A DNA stretch of 64,000 nt from assembly GCA_024138025.1 (NCBI GenBank), contig JAMXBD010004349.1:1-64000 (forward strand), given 5' to 3'. Shown here piece after piece: positions 36,777 through 48,363 of the stretch; position 1 is the stretch's first letter; each line of letters opens with the position of its first letter. The notes beneath the pieces are model-generated. The model ran no database searches. It saw nothing but the letters and a program-made list of their open reading frames with translations, and was not told where the DNA came from. This DNA is from Combretum micranthum. Taxonomy: Eukaryota; Streptophyta; Magnoliopsida; Myrtales; Combretaceae. The translations under genes and the position numbers were made by a program.

Positions 36777-37036
36777 CACCCTGTCCCCCACTACCGAGGT
36801 TCTGGGCATGTGATGTCAGGGCAGACAATCACCACTGGCCTCCTAGTGATAATGACCGATATCCACCCTTAGGTGAGACCCCAACTATTGCATGCCCCGC
36901 AAGGTATTACAGGCACTATAGGTATTGTTATCCCCAGGTGAGTTGACCCCTTATCTGCAGCTTGCAGGGATCGAACCCAAGACTTGAGGCTTTTGCCTGC
37001 CCCAAAGGCAGCACCTCTCACCAGTTGAGCTAATGA
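36777..37036 (-). mobile_element. tRNA-related SINE-like element
   Basis: On the minus strand the 37036 end reads TTAGCTCAACTGGTGAGAGG, a good box A, followed ~45 bp later by GGGTTCGATCCC, a strong box B (about 36967-36978). The sequence is GC-rich compared with its flanks. The tRNA-unrelated body probably runs to about 36777 (GTCACACCCTGTCCCC on the plus strand). No target duplication or tail was defined, so the left boundary is approximate. It does not form a complete tRNA cloverleaf. Confidence 0.65.
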
Positions 37037-37049
37037 AATAACCTAACCT

Positions 37050-38097
37050 AATTAATAACTTAATTTCCATATGTTTCTTGAACTATTCAAAACATTGATA
37101 CCGTAAATGAATTTACCTCTAAACATTGATACATTCTAATGTAATTTATTAATTTAAAAACTATTGTACATTGGAGAATCGTATATTAAAAATTTAATTA
37201 GTGTAGATGGAAAATAAAATTGTATCTTAATATAACATGTAATTTAATATAAATGGAAAGTTTTTGTATTATCACAAAAAAAAAAAAGCACATAAACACC
37301 ACATGTAAGATGTGTAAAAATGAAAAGTAAGTCTAGTCCCTTTACAAAAAAGTATTTATTAGAACATGATTTAGAGTGACTTAATTACCAATAACTAAAA
37401 TAGATTCCCAAAATCGCATATTAAACATGAGAAACTTGATATCCAAATAAATTACATGTACGAAGTAGAAGTTGTTAAGAAATTTGGCCTAGCATTTATG
37501 CATTGCCAAGCTGCGAAAAACAAACATGCTAATAATTTTAAAGAGAATTTAAATTAACAAAAAAATTTTAGATATATCACATATATAGAAAAAATAAAAT
37601 CACATATTTAATATATAATTTTAAATTAATATTTATACAATTATTTTTATATAATTTATATTTACATCAATTACCTTATTAACACCGGTTACACAAATGA
37701 GCAGGACGGCGTTTACTCTGTCAGCCCAATCTCCTCTAAGGGGAATAATCCGTGAATTGCGGCTTGAGTCCCAAAATCCCTGTGATCTAGCTAGCTAATA
37801 TGTAATATTCTTTATATAAGATAATTATGGTTATATGGTTAATATTGATCGGACCAATCCCATTGATTATTCAACGATTCACATCATATCCAATCATGAT
37901 TAAAAAAATAATATTTTAATTATCGCATTTCTTTTAAATGGTTGATCTCGTGAATGTCACCACAAAAGCTTCCCTTTCCATTACCACCATTGTCATTTCC
38001 TAAAATCCAGGTGTTTTAAAAGCCAAGAAATCCATGCACATCATATTTTATACTCACCTTACTTATACTATAATAATGTCAAAACTTTAATCTGCCA
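37050..38097 (+). promoter_or_regulatory. Probable original upstream region of ent-kaurene oxidase, displaced by the copia insertion
   Basis: Removing the copia element and one target duplication joins this DNA directly to the 118-bp leader before the ent-kaurene oxidase start codon. A TATA-like CATATTTTATACTC lies near 38042, and 37980-38090 looks like proximal promoter sequence. Assignment rests on position only. Confidence 0.4.
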
Positions 38098-38102
38098 CCA
38101 CC

Positions 38103-38329
38103 TATAAGGATATTGTAATTGTGTTTAACTTGATTTTTTAATTGTTGAAGTAATTACAATATATAGAAGAGATTTACAAGATTATAGGAGATAAAATAGC
38201 ATTAAGTTACAACAATAAGATTGAGAAACTGAGCTGTATAATCTAAGTTGTTACAACTAATTACAACAACTAGATTAGCTGTTACAATTTGAATCCGAGT
38301 TTGTTGATAGCATGGACTTGGTCTCTACA
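38103..38329 (-). repeat. 3' LTR of the intact copia
   Basis: On the element strand it begins TGTAGAGACCAAG and ends ATATCCTTATA. It contains the stop codon and last 17 codons of the polyprotein. Confidence 0.95.
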
Positions 38330-41300
38330 TGCCCCTGCAAGATGGAGGATCCATTGGAGACTCCAATCTTGGAACGAAAATGCAGAAATTGACTGCGACT
38401 AAGAGCTTTCGTAAGCATATCTGCTAATTGATCCTTTGAGCTAATGTGCAGTACACGTAAAGAGCCATTAGAGACCTGTTCTCGAACGAAATGATAGTCA
38501 AGTGCCAAGTGTTTCATTCGTGAGTGATAGACTGGATTAGCACATAAATATGTTGCTCCTGTATTGTCACAAAATAAGCTCGGTGGTTTTGCAAGAGAAA
38601 CACCTAATTCATGCAAGAGATTTTGAACCCAAGTAACCTCTGCTGCTGCATTTGCAAGAGCCTTGTACTCAGCCTCTGTAGATGACCGAGAAACAGACTT
38701 TTGACGTGCTGACTTCCAAGAGATGATATTAGAGCCTAAGTATAACACATACCCTGTAGTTGAGCGACCATTATCAAGGTTACCACCCCAATCGGAATCA
38801 GAGAAGGCTGTAAGTTGATGTGAAGAATCCCTTTTGAGAAATAAACCATGATATATTGAACCCTTTAAATATCTGAGTACACGTTTTAGAGCTTGTAGAT
38901 GTCGTTGAGTTGGAGCATGCATAAACTGAGACAGTTTATTGACAGCGAATGATACATCAGGGCGAGTAATTGCAAGATATTGTAAAGAGCCAACAATGCG
39001 ACGGTAGTCAGTGGCCTCAACTTTGGAAGAGCCATCAACAAGGGAATAAGTTTCAGAAGAACTCATGGGGGTGGCGACTTCCTTAGCACCAGCCATGTTA
39101 AATCGATCAAGTAAATCCGCAATATGACGATGTTGAGAAAGAAATAAACCCGATGGAGTAGAAATAACTTCAACACCCAAAAAATGATGCAGGGAACCCA
39201 GATCTTTAATTGAAAACTGATTGCTTAGCTTGTGAACAAATCCATCAAGAAATTTAGAATTGTTACCAGTGAGGACAATATCATCAACATAAACAAGAAA
39301 ATAAAGTTTGATGCCATTACGGTCATAAATAAATAAAGACGCATCAGCAAGTGATTTGCGAAAACCAAAGGCAAGCAGAAAACGTTGGAGTTCATTGTAC
39401 CATGCCCGAGGAGCCTGTTTGAGACCATATAAGGCTTTACGAAGCTTGCATATGTGATTTGGAAACTGAGGGTGAACATAACCAGGAGGTTGCATCATGT
39501 ACACATCTTCTTGCAACGTACCATGTAAAAATGCATTGTTTACATCCAATTGACGTAAAGGCCAATTTTGAGATAAGGCAAGACATAAGACAATGCGTAT
39601 TGTAACAGGCTTTGTGACAGGACTGAAGGTTTCAAAATAATCTCTTCCTGCTTGTTGGAGAAAACCCTTCGCCACAAGACGAGCTTTGTACTTGTCAATA
39701 GAACCATTAGATTTCCGTTTGATGCGGAAGACCCATTTGCAGCTGATTGGAACATGAGATGATTTAGGAACCAATTCCCAAGTACCATTATATAACAAAG
39801 CATTAAATTCAGCATCCATAGCTTTGCGCCAGAGAGGATCTTTCATTGCTTGTGTAACAGTAGTAGGTTCAAGTGGAGGAGGAATTGGATGTTTGGTGGT
39901 GAGATTCACAAATTTATTATTATAGTATTTGGAATTTGGCTTTCGTATGCGAGCTGGACGTTGTGAAACAGAGAGTGAATTTGGTGGTGACTGAGTAATA
40001 TGTGGAGAAGAGATGGTAGAGCTAGATGTGGATGAGGGAGAGTGTATAGGAGAGTGCCGGTTAATATTGGAAGGTGACTCATCAGTGTTTGGAATGGGAG
40101 GTGAAGGAGTAGGCAAAGGAATATTTGGTGATATTGGTGCTACGGTAGGGATGAATAGAGGACTGTTCACTGGAGGAGAAACATTAACAGCTGAGGGAAA
40201 CCCATCTGCTTGCTTAGAACCTGCAAGGAAAGCATCTTGAATACGGTCAGAGAATATGTCTGAATTATTGTCAACTTGACGAGGAAACACATGTTCGACA
40301 AATTGGACATGACGAGATAAATATACACGATTAGTGATGGGATCAAAACATTTATAGGCGGATTGTGAAGTAGAGTAACCAAGAAAAATGCAAGAAGTGG
40401 ACCTTGGCTGAAGTTTAGAGGTATTATATGGGCGTAACCAAGGAAAACATAAGCATCCAAAAGGTTTAAGACGTTGATAATTTGGAGACCGTTGAAAAAG
40501 CATTTCATAAGGAGTCTTGAAAGACAACACGGAGGAAGGAAGACGATTGATTAAGTACACAGCAGCTTGGAAAGCATGAGACCAAAAATTTAAGGGCAGT
40601 GATGCAAAGTGCAGCAAAGAAAGACCAGTTTCCACAACGTGTCGATGACGCCGTTCGGCAGTACCATTTTGCTCAGGTGTGTGTGGAGACGTTGTGAAAT
40701 GAGAGATCCCACAAGAGTTGAAAATGGGAATAAGCTTTTGGTACTCCCCTCCATTGTCAGAGAAAACTGAAATAATTTTAGTTTGAAAATAATTTTCTAC
40801 TAGCCGTTGAAACTGAGGAAATAAAATAGAGGTGTCAGATTTTTTTCTCATAGGATATAACCAAATATACTTAGTAAAATGATCCACAAAAATTATGTAA
40901 TATTCATAACCATCAATAGATTTTTTTGTTGGACCCCAAACATCAGTATAAATAAGTTCCAAAGGTTTATGACTGACCAGAGAATTGCAAGAGAAAGGTA
41001 ATTTTTTACTTTTATTAATAGAACAAGAATTACAATGAAAATCGGAAATTGACATGGATGGAAAAACTAAGCCGTTGTGCTTAAGAACTAAACTAAGAAC
41101 TTTATTGGAAGGATGACCCAGTTTGTGATGCCAAGAGGATAGAGAAGCTTTGGTGGCAATATTGACTTGAGGCTGATGTGGAAAAGTTGCACAATAAACG
41201 TCATCATTTTCTCCCCGCATTAGAGGTGCTCCCGTGCGAAGATCCTTCACAAGAAAATGAGATGAGAAAAATTCAACTGAAACTTGGTTAGATTTACATA

Positions 41301-42477
41301 ATTTTGCTACGGAAATCAAATTTTTTTGTAAATCTGGAACACACAAAACATTTGATAATGTAATTGGTTTGTAATGTGTATGAAATTGTGTGTGACCAGT
41401 GTGAGAAATTGAAAGGCCTTTACCATCACCCAAAAATATTTCATCTGGACCCCCATAGTCAGAGTAAGTCTGCAAAGCAGATAAATTTGATGTTGCATGA
41501 TGTGATGCTCCACTGTCAAATAACCAAGGTTGTTGTGACATAGCTGGAGAATTGATGGAGGTGGTAGCATTGGCTACGGGACTCGGAAATTTCTGGGAAG
41601 TTTGAGAACTGGTAACATGAATGTTGTTCTCTTTTAAAAATCTGGCAAGTTTCCTGCAGTTAGGAGTGTCATGACCTGCAATTTCACAAAAACGGCAAAA
41701 TAAATTTTGTCGATATGATCGATGGCCATTCTGATTTTGTCGAGGATAATTTCCTCCATAGTTGCCACGGAACCTGCGAGAATTGGAATGTTGAATTTGA
41801 GCAGTTTGCTTTTGAGCAACATTTGCTGTGACAAGAGTAGGAGGAGAACTCAGGTCTTTGTCTTTCAATGTTCTCTCAAAGTCGGTCAACTTATCAAATA
41901 ACTCTGAAAAACTAATTGAAGATTCACGAACTTTGAGAGCTGCTACAATAGGATTGTATTCATCCCCAAGTTGAGTGATGATATGGACAACAAGATCTTC
42001 ATCACTTATTGGATTTTGAATGAGAGCTAGTTCATCTGCGATAGATCGCATTTCATTGAGGAATTCAGCAACTGGTTTGGCCCCTTTTGAAGTTTGAGCA
42101 AGCTTGGCTTTGAGGGAGATGATTCTGGACCGTGAAGAGTTCGCATAGCTATGAAGTAGCCTCTCCCAGGCTTCTTTGGAAGATGCGGCTGAGGAGATGA
42201 TTGGTTGAATGCTTTCTGAACAGCTACCAAGAATTGCACTAATAAGAATCTGATCTTGCCGATACCAGAGAGTGTAGGTTGGATTAATGGTCTGTTTCTC
42301 GCTATCGAGAAATTGCGGTGGTGAAGCTAGAGTACCATCAATGTATCCTAGCAGATTGAAGCCAATAAGAGTTGATTGAATTTGTCTTCTCCAAACAGGA
42401 AAGTTGGTAGGAGTAAGTTTGATAGGAAAATTGGTTGGTGCATTTAATTGCACAATTGATGTTGTTGAGTCGGACAT
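38275..42477 (-). CDS. Copia gag-pol polyprotein, intact, 1400 residues
   Basis: One frame encodes all proteins needed for copia transposition. Approximate order: gag with [15 protein letters not shown] (residues 25-40) and CCHC knuckle [14 protein letters not shown] (about 263); aspartic protease with [10 protein letters not shown] (about 319); pre-integrase [10 protein letters not shown] (about 450); integrase with [12 protein letters not shown], the catalytic D in YTDVWGP (about 512), DNGGEY (about 576) and [16 protein letters not shown]; reverse transcriptase with [17 protein letters not shown] (about 970) and YVDDIVLTG (about 1064); RNase H with [15 protein letters not shown] and [10 protein letters not shown] (about 1269). 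No stop or frameshift is present and all catalytic residues visible are retained. The frame runs through the polypurine tract and ends inside the 3' LTR. Confidence 0.97.
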   Translation of the reverse strand: MSDSTTSIVQLNAPTNFPIKLTPTNFPVWRRQIQSTLIGFNLLGYIDGTLASPPQFLDSEKQTINPTYTLWYRQDQILISAILGSCSESIQPIISSAASSKEAWERLLHSYANSSRSRIISLKAKLAQTSKGAKPVAEFLNEMRSIADELALIQNPISDEDLVVHIITQLGDEYNPIVAALKVRESSISFSELFDKLTDFERTLKDKDLSSPPTLVTANVAQKQTAQIQHSNSRRFRGNYGGNYPRQNQNGHRSYRQNLFCRFCEIAGHDTPNCRKLARFLKENNIHVTSSQTSQKFPSPVANATTSINSPAMSQQPWLFDSGASHHATSNLSALQTYSDYGGPDEIFLGDGKGLSISHTGHTQFHTHYKPITLSNVLCVPDLQKNLISVAKLCKSNQVSVEFFSSHFLVKDLRTGAPLMRGENDDVYCATFPHQPQVNIATKASLSSWHHKLGHPSNKVLSLVLKHNGLVFPSMSISDFHCNSCSINKSKKLPFSCNSLVSHKPLELIYTDVWGPTKKSIDGYEYYIIFVDHFTKYIWLYPMRKKSDTSILFPQFQRLVENYFQTKIISVFSDNGGEYQKLIPIFNSCGISHFTTSPHTPEQNGTAERRHRHVVETGLSLLHFASLPLNFWSHAFQAAVYLINRLPSSVLSFKTPYEMLFQRSPNYQRLKPFGCLCFPWLRPYNTSKLQPRSTSCIFLGYSTSQSAYKCFDPITNRVYLSRHVQFVEHVFPRQVDNNSDIFSDRIQDAFLAGSKQADGFPSAVNVSPPVNSPLFIPTVAPISPNIPLPTPSPPIPNTDESPSNINRHSPIHSPSSTSSSTISSPHITQSPPNSLSVSQRPARIRKPNSKYYNNKFVNLTTKHPIPPPLEPTTVTQAMKDPLWRKAMDAEFNALLYNGTWELVPKSSHVPISCKWVFRIKRKSNGSIDKYKARLVAKGFLQQAGRDYFETFSPVTKPVTIRIVLCLALSQNWPLRQLDVNNAFLHGTLQEDVYMMQPPGYVHPQFPNHICKLRKALYGLKQAPRAWYNELQRFLLAFGFRKSLADASLFIYDRNGIKLYFLVYVDDIVLTGNNSKFLDGFVHKLSNQFSIKDLGSLHHFLGVEVISTPSGLFLSQHRHIADLLDRFNMAGAKEVATPMSSSETYSLVDGSSKVEATDYRRIVGSLQYLAITRPDVSFAVNKLSQFMHAPTQRHLQALKRVLRYLKGSIYHGLFLKRDSSHQLTAFSDSDWGGNLDNGRSTTGYVLYLGSNIISWKSARQKSVSRSSTEAEYKALANAAAEVTWVQNLLHELGVSLAKPPSLFCDNTGATYLCANPVYHSRMKHLALDYHFVREQVSNGSLRVLHISSKDQLADMLTKALSRSQFLHFRSKIGVSNGSSILQGHVETKSMLSTNSDSNCNS
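38330..38339 (-). other. Polypurine tract of the intact copia
   Basis: The element strand reads GCAGGGGCA immediately before the 3' LTR start TGTAGAG. It is the plus-strand primer site for reverse transcription and here is also coding sequence. Confidence 0.75.
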
Positions 42478-42513
42478 AGTTGGATCGAAGATAAAACTCG
42501 TTGGAGCGTAATG

Positions 42514-42525
42514 GCTCTGATACCA
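42514..42525 (-). other. Primer-binding site (initiator tRNA-Met)
   Basis: The element strand reads TGGTATCAGAGC directly after the 5' LTR, the standard plant copia priming site. Confidence 0.93.
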
Positions 42526-42752
42526 TATAAGGATATTGTAATTGTGTTTAACTTGATTTATTAATTGTTGAAGTAATTACAATATATAGAAGAGATTTAC
42601 AAGATTATAGGAGATAAAATAGCATTAAGTTACAACAATAAGATTGAGAAACTGAGCTGTATAATCTAAGTTGTTACAACTAATTACAACAACTAGATTA
42701 GCTGTTACAATTTGAATCCGAGTTTGTTGATAGCATGGACTTGGTCTCTACA
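42526..42752 (-). repeat. 5' LTR of the intact copia
   Basis: This LTR lies next to the ent-kaurene oxidase leader and would drive transcription leftward, away from that gene. It is identical to the 3' LTR except for one base. Confidence 0.95.
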
Positions 42753-42757
42753 CCACC

Positions 42758-42875
42758 TACCACCACCACCATCCATCTACACATATACATAGAACTAAGA
42801 GTTTGCATGCCTTGTCTCATGTTGTGTTTTCTCTTAGGATCAGAACAATAATAATAATAACAACAACAACATCCA
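42758..42875 (+). promoter_or_regulatory. Remaining leader of ent-kaurene oxidase downstream of the copia insertion
   Basis: Only 118 bp separate the right target duplication from the start codon. The segment has a CCACCACCACC patch, and (AAT)n and (AAC)n runs near 42847-42870 typical of a 5' UTR. It contains a 14-codon upstream frame at 42807-42851 that ends 24 bp before the start codon. Confidence 0.5.
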
Positions 42876-45800
42876 ATGGATTCCTTCGTTATTAGCATGA
42901 TTCAGAATTCACAAGAAGCTCTCCTGCTAACTTCCTTAGTTTTAGGGGGAGTTTTGGTGTTTTTCTGGGTGCTATGCAAAGCGTTTGCAACTTCTCATAA
43001 GAGGAAAAATTTCGATCTTCCACCTTTGCCTGGTATATTCGCTATACTCCTTTTTTCCTCTTTTTTTTTTTTTTTTATCATTTTCTTAATCCAAATTTTT
43101 TTCCCATTTGGCATGTTGTCTTTAGCTTTGATTTCGTTTTTTGCGTGCAAAGAGGCTTTTACTACCCTCTAGGAACCAAGATACATATGGGTCGTGTCTG
43201 TTTCATGAAAAATGTTTGTTTAGACTATTTCTCAATTTTCTGTCAGATTCAGACTGTGTGTGCTTTTTTTCACATGATGCTCTGTTTCGTGGATGTTTAG
43301 ATTTATGATTCTTTGTAAGAAGATAACAAAATGATCTTAATGTGGATGTTGTGGAATTTTGCTGTTACAGAAGTACCAGGATTGCCAGTGATTGGGAATT
43401 TGCTTCAACTGAAAGAGAAGAAACCTCACAAGACATTTACAAACTGGGCTGGGACTTATGGACCAATTTATTCCATCAGACTTGGTGCTTCAACTGTTGT
43501 TGTTCTCAATTCCAGTGATGTTGCTAGAGAGGTATATGCCTTCTTTTTCTGTTTTTGTTTATCTTTTTTTTTTTTTTCACATTATACGTATTGGGTGGTA
43601 TATGCCTTCTTGTTCTGTTTTTATTTATTAATTTTTTTTACATTATACGTGGCATGCCTTTTTCACTATCAAGATGTGGAGTAGGGGCGGGCACTGGAGA
43701 TTGGGCATTAAGCTCACCCCCTCAAATATAAAGCATGTGCATTCAGGCCCTTGTATTCACATGGTCTGGAATCCATCGTTGTGGTGGAAACTAATGATAA
43801 CTTGATCATTATCTGATTATTCAATCTTATTCTCCCCTTTCTATTTTTAGTTATGCACAAGGAGTGGTGGTTTTGCCTTTTTCTTTTTTCTTTTTTTTTT
43901 TCGTTTTTGCTAAACAGGAAGTGGAGCTGGCCTGATTGGTTTGAGTCTTTTTGTGGTAGGCTAAGTTTCTGCAAAAACTCTAAGAGACTAAAACCTTCAC
44001 AAAAATATAGAGAAGAAATGACAGGAACACACCTTCTTTCTAGTTTCTACATGAATCAGCATATTTTGACTTTTGCTAAAACATCAATTCGTGTAAAATA
44101 ATGGCCTGCAATTTTATTTTTACTGTGGTCTGGTACTCATTTTATTTTTATTTGTCGGGTGAGTGGGATCATATTAGCCAAGGCAAGTTGGTATGACTAG
44201 TGTAAATGACCTTAATGATTGACATACTCGTCTGTTTGCCTTTTTATCTATCTTGCAGCAAAGACATGGTCCATGGGTCAAGTCTAGTGCTTGATAACTT
44301 GAAACGCAAATTGGCCTCGTATATTGATGGATTTTACGAGCTTGATGATGTAATTGGATTGGTAGTTTTTGTAAGGGTCCTATAAGTGTCTTGGCCTTTT
44401 TAAATAAATTTACTTAGTTAAAAAATTATGCGGCTTTCAAAGCACTTATTATTATCAATTATAATTGTTTTGAGTCAAAATTGCTATCTCATTGTTTTAT
44501 CCCGTTAAATTATGTCAACTTGATGAACTTAGTTGCGTATCCTATAAGTGCAAGGAAGTGTTCAGTATTAAATCTAAAAGTTTATATAATACATATAAGT
44601 TTAAATTTTTAGATCAAATGATTGCAAAGTTAAACAATGACATGATGTTTGTCATATACTTATGGTTCGATGTTAATCTCATGATTATCTATGCAATTTC
44701 CTTATAATACTTGGGCAACATTTCTGAAATATATGATAAATTGTGAGTGTACATGCATTCTTTTAAATAAAAAGGAGAATATTATGATATTTTCTTAATG
44801 GACCTATCATAAAAGGATAAAAAACTAATTTCATCATAAGGATATATGTTAGAACATATGAGTTTATCTTGTATGATGTAAAAATTGTTAAGGTTATCAC
44901 CACAACCATCTAATCAAAGCTTAAAGCTTATAATTATGGTGTGGATTATTATATATATTCTACAACACTCCCCCTCGGTTATAGGTTAGGACTTTATCAA
45001 CACTAATCAAGCTTAAGCTTTTATCTTACATGATGTAAAAATTGTCAATATTTATTTTAACAAAGGCCCACAAGGGGACTACTTAATTTTTAACGGGATT
45101 GAAATAATTATATAGGGATTCGAATTTTTAATATGAGCCTTGTAGATTAGGACTTTATCAACACTAATCAAGCTTAAGCTTTTATTTTACATGATGTAAA
45201 AATTATTAAGGTTATCACCACAAAACCATCTAATCAAGTTTAAGCTAGTAAATATAATGTGGATTATTATAGTTATTTTATAATACTCCCTCTCACGTGT
45301 AGAGAGAAGACTTTGACTTTAACAAAAGCCCATAAGAAAATGACCCTATAGTTTATGTATGGGTGAGCTGTGTAGAATTGGCCCATATTAGTTGATGGTA
45401 GTTTTGTGTTTAAAATGCCAAAGACCTAAGGCAATCTACACTCCCTACCATTGTCACTTATATTTTGGTTACCTTATACCATAGTATTCCATGTGGGACT
45501 ATTCTTATTTTCCACCTTTCAACACTTCCTCTCAAGTCCAACTGGCCTAATCCAATTGTAACTTGCCTTTTCGCTTATCTTGGGTTTTTATTTTTTATTT
45601 TTCTTTCAACACTTCCTCTCAAGTCCAACTGGCCTAACCCAATTGTAACTTGCCTTTTCACTTATCTTGAGTTTTTATTTTTTATTTTTCCTAAAACCTC
45701 GTTTTTTTCTCGAGCTCTTAGATATTTTAAGCTTTCAGATCAAATGATCGTGGCTTACCTAAACAAAAATATCTAAATCGTGCTTTCATGGATGAATAGT

Positions 45801-47928
45801 GAATTTGGTTAAATAATTCATATCTAGCAAATCCCTCTTACCTAATACTTACTGTAGCTTTCGCCCTTAATTAAATTCCATTAACAGTAAAAGAATGAAG
45901 CATAATCTTGAAAATTCACTGTGCATGTTATGTTTTCGTAGGCTATGGTGACTAGATACTCATCAATTTCATCAAGAAAGCTCTCAAATGCCTTACAAGT
46001 TCTTACTTCTGATAAATGTATGGTTGCCATGAGTGACTACAATGAGTTTCACATGATGGTAAAGCGGTGTATACTTACAAATCTTCTGGGTGCAAATTCT
46101 CAGGTAATGTATTTGAATGGGAAAAATATTTTTCTACCTTTTTTTTTTTTTTAAGATATTCTATGTTACTGTTGAGATTGTCAGAATGGGTTATAAAGCT
46201 AATCAAATTATAAAAGGCTTTGAGCTTCCGTATCAATAAACAAGTAACAATAGGTGAAGGAATTTAGAATAAAAATATAGAGTATGATATGAGATACTTG
46301 CACAATCCTATTGAATAAAACAATTTCCATATTAATAGAGACTATAAATGTAAACATTCAGCTTGTAGATTCTGTAATAAGACAAAATTCTGTCCTTCGA
46401 AATTCTTCTGATTGGAAGAAAAAATGAAGGATGGTCTGTGTAAATTTCAGTGGATGCTGATTTGTCAATTGCAGAAAATGGGACTACATTGAAATTCTTT
46501 TGCATTTTGCAGAAGCGACACCGCTGCCATAGAGACACTCTAACACACAATCTCACTGAAAAACTTCGTGCTGATATGAAAAGTTCTCCTGAAGAAGCTG
46601 TCAGATTTAGAAAAACATTTGAAAGTGAACTTTTTGGATTCGCACTCAAGCAAGTAAGCTTTCTTCTTGTCTCTAATGTATCATTAGAATAGAATAAATT
46701 CTTTTGAACCAAAACAGAGCGATTGAAGTAATTGCAGGCACTTGGAAGAGATGTGAACTCTGTATATGTGGAGGAACTTGGAACTTCACTATCTAGAGAG
46801 GATATCTTCAAGGTTCTCGTGAGTGACATGATGGCTGGTGCAATCGAGGTGGACTGGAGAGATTTCTTCCCTTATCTCAAATGGATACCAAATAGAAGCT
46901 TCGAGACAAAGATTGGGAATTTATCTTTCCACCGGACAGCTGTAACAAAAGCCCTTATTAGAGACCAGAAAAAGCTAATTGCTTCAGGAGAGGTACCCTT
47001 TTCTTCTCTCGCTATCTGCCTTTTCCTTTAGCAATCCATTCTTACATGGAAATTAACTCTATTGCGACCCAAAGCAGGAAACGAATTGTTATCTTAACGT
47101 CTTGATGTCTGAAGCTTCACTATCTGAAGATCAAGTTGCAAATTTGCTCTGGGAAACAATCATTGAGACGTCTGATACAACTTTGGTCACAACAGAGTGG
47201 GCACTGTATGAGCTTTCAAAAAATAAACAGAAACAGGTTCATCCATATGTTTGGACCTCCTAATATCTTCATCTTATCTTGATCTCCATGCGGTTTGTTT
47301 AAATAGTTTGCATTTTCTTTTAGGATCGTCTTTATCATGAGATTGAAAAGGCATGCGGTTCTGAAAGGATCACCGAGGATCACTTATCCCGGGTGCCTTA
47401 CCTGAGTTCTGTCTTCCATGAAACCTTAAGAAAGCACAGTCCAGTTCCGGTAGTTCCCCTTCGATATGCGCATGACGATACTGAATTAGGTGGATATTTC
47501 ATCCCTAGTGGAAGTGAGGTAGGCTGAGTACTTGTTAATGCATTCTGAATTATTACTGCACTCCATTACATGCTTAATTTGTAAACCTAAGGCTTACGCT
47601 ATTATTGTAGATTGCAATCAACATATATGGCTGCAATATGGACACAAAACAATGGGAAGATCCCGAGCAATGGATCCCTGAGAGATTTATGGATGAGAAG
47701 TATGATCCAACCGATCTTTACAAGACGATGGCTTTTGGAGGAGGTAAAAGGGTATGCGCGGGATCTCTTCAAGCGATGCTGGTATCATGTGGAGCAATTG
47801 GAAGATTGATTCAGGAATTCGAATGGCAACTCAAAGACGGCGAAGAAGAAAATGTTGAAACAATTGGCCTCACAACTCATAAACTCCATCCAATTCAGGC
47901 AGTCTTGAAGCCAAGAAAACAATACTAA
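42876..47928 (+). CDS. KO: ent-Kaurene oxidase (CYP701A cytochrome P450)
   Basis: This enzyme oxidises ent-kaurene in three steps to ent-kaurenoic acid, an early gibberellin step, in the plastid envelope/ER system. Eight exons join in frame: 42876-43032, 43371-43531, 45942-46103, 46513-46653, 46738-46992, 47078-47236, 47324-47518 and 47611-47928, giving 515 residues (Arabidopsis KO is 509). An N-terminal membrane helix (about 14-34) precedes the hinge [20 protein letters not shown]. The I-helix block [12 protein letters not shown] is the KO form of the oxygen-binding motif, ETLR is the K-helix ExxR, and [11 protein letters not shown] is the haem loop with the cysteine ligand. [20 protein letters not shown] and GLTTHKLHP are KO-typical. 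Every key residue is present, so the enzyme is expected to work. A recent copia element sits 118 bp upstream, and intron 2 is 2.4 kb with repeats. Confidence 0.96.
44870..45300. repeat. Three diverged ~160-bp units in intron 2 of ent-kaurene oxidase
   Basis: GATGTAAAAATT recurs at 44875, 45032 and 45193 (spacings 157 and 161 bp). Units 1 and 3 share GGTTATCACCACAA and CCATCTAATCAA; units 2 and 3 share GGACTTTATCAACACTAATC just upstream. ATACTCCC / ACACTCCCC ends recall LTR-type sequence, so this may be a fragmented mobile element. Confidence 0.65.
45517..45689. repeat. Two-copy ~86-bp tandem duplication in intron 2 of ent-kaurene oxidase
   Basis: The block starting TTTCAACACTTCCTCTCAAG and ending TTTTTATTTTTTATTTTTC occurs at 45517-45603 and 45604-45689 with only a few mismatches, so the duplication is fairly recent. 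Confidence 0.85.
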
Positions 47929-48300
47929 AGACAATCCTTTTGTCATTAAAATGTGGAGTCTTTCCAATGCCATATAGTGTTTTAGCATGGATGAATAAGG
48001 TATCGCCTTTCCTTTTCTGTTTGTGAACGATAATGTGTATGTAACTTGAGCTTTGCTGAACTTTTGGAATCTTGAAATAGGAATTGGAACGGAGGAGAGT
48101 GTCGAGGAAGAGCAAAGCTTCCAAAAGTAACCCATGTTTATATAATAATGAAAAGAGAGCAGTGCTTGAGTTAAGACTGTTAGTAGAGTTTTGATAAAAT
48201 ATTTTCTACTAATGTTGCACCATAGAAAAGATTCATATATGGACACACTAAAAAATATCAATTTTTTACAAGGAATAAATTCCATGCAACAAGCAAAAGT
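47929..48300 (+). other. 3' UTR and downstream flank of ent-kaurene oxidase
   Basis: AT-rich sequence after the stop codon; an AATAATGAAAAG near 48143 could act as a polyadenylation signal. The exact cleavage site is not visible. Confidence 0.4.
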
Positions 48301-48307
48301 TTCTGCA

Positions 48308-48308
<1 letters not shown>

Positions 48309-48349
<41 letters not shown>

Positions 48350-48363
48350 ATAATAATAATAAT
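48309..48363. repeat. A39 homopolymer followed by (AAT)n
   Basis: A run of 39 adenines (48309-48347) continues into GAATAATAATAATAATA. It may be a retroposon tail, but no retroposon body or target duplication was found upstream. The length of such runs is unreliable in assemblies. Confidence 0.8.

Larger units (their letters stand above)
38103..42752 (-). mobile_element. Full-length, apparently intact Ty1-copia retrotransposon
   Basis: The element is 4650 bp on the minus strand, with 227-bp LTRs at 42526-42752 (5') and 38103-38329 (3'). They differ at one aligned base by eye (TTTTTTA versus TTTATTA near 38137/42560). A primer-binding site follows the 5' LTR, a polypurine tract precedes the 3' LTR, and CCACC flanks both sides (38098-38102 and 42753-42757) as target duplication. 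The single uninterrupted gag-pol frame and near-identical LTRs indicate a very recent insertion. Short LTRs and small size resemble the Ale/Retrofit group, but that lineage call is an inference. Confidence 0.96.

Noticed and set aside
36960..37036. Functional tRNA gene
   Set aside because: Box A and box B are good, but a full cloverleaf with acceptor stem and anticodon arm could not be made, so SINE fits better.
39225..42239. Multiple frames of 60-113 codons within the intact copia
   Set aside because: All are alternative-frame shadows of the 1400-codon polyprotein.
46332..48285. Minus-strand frames of 165 and 166 codons
   Set aside because: They are antisense to KO exons 4-5 and exon 8 and lack motifs.
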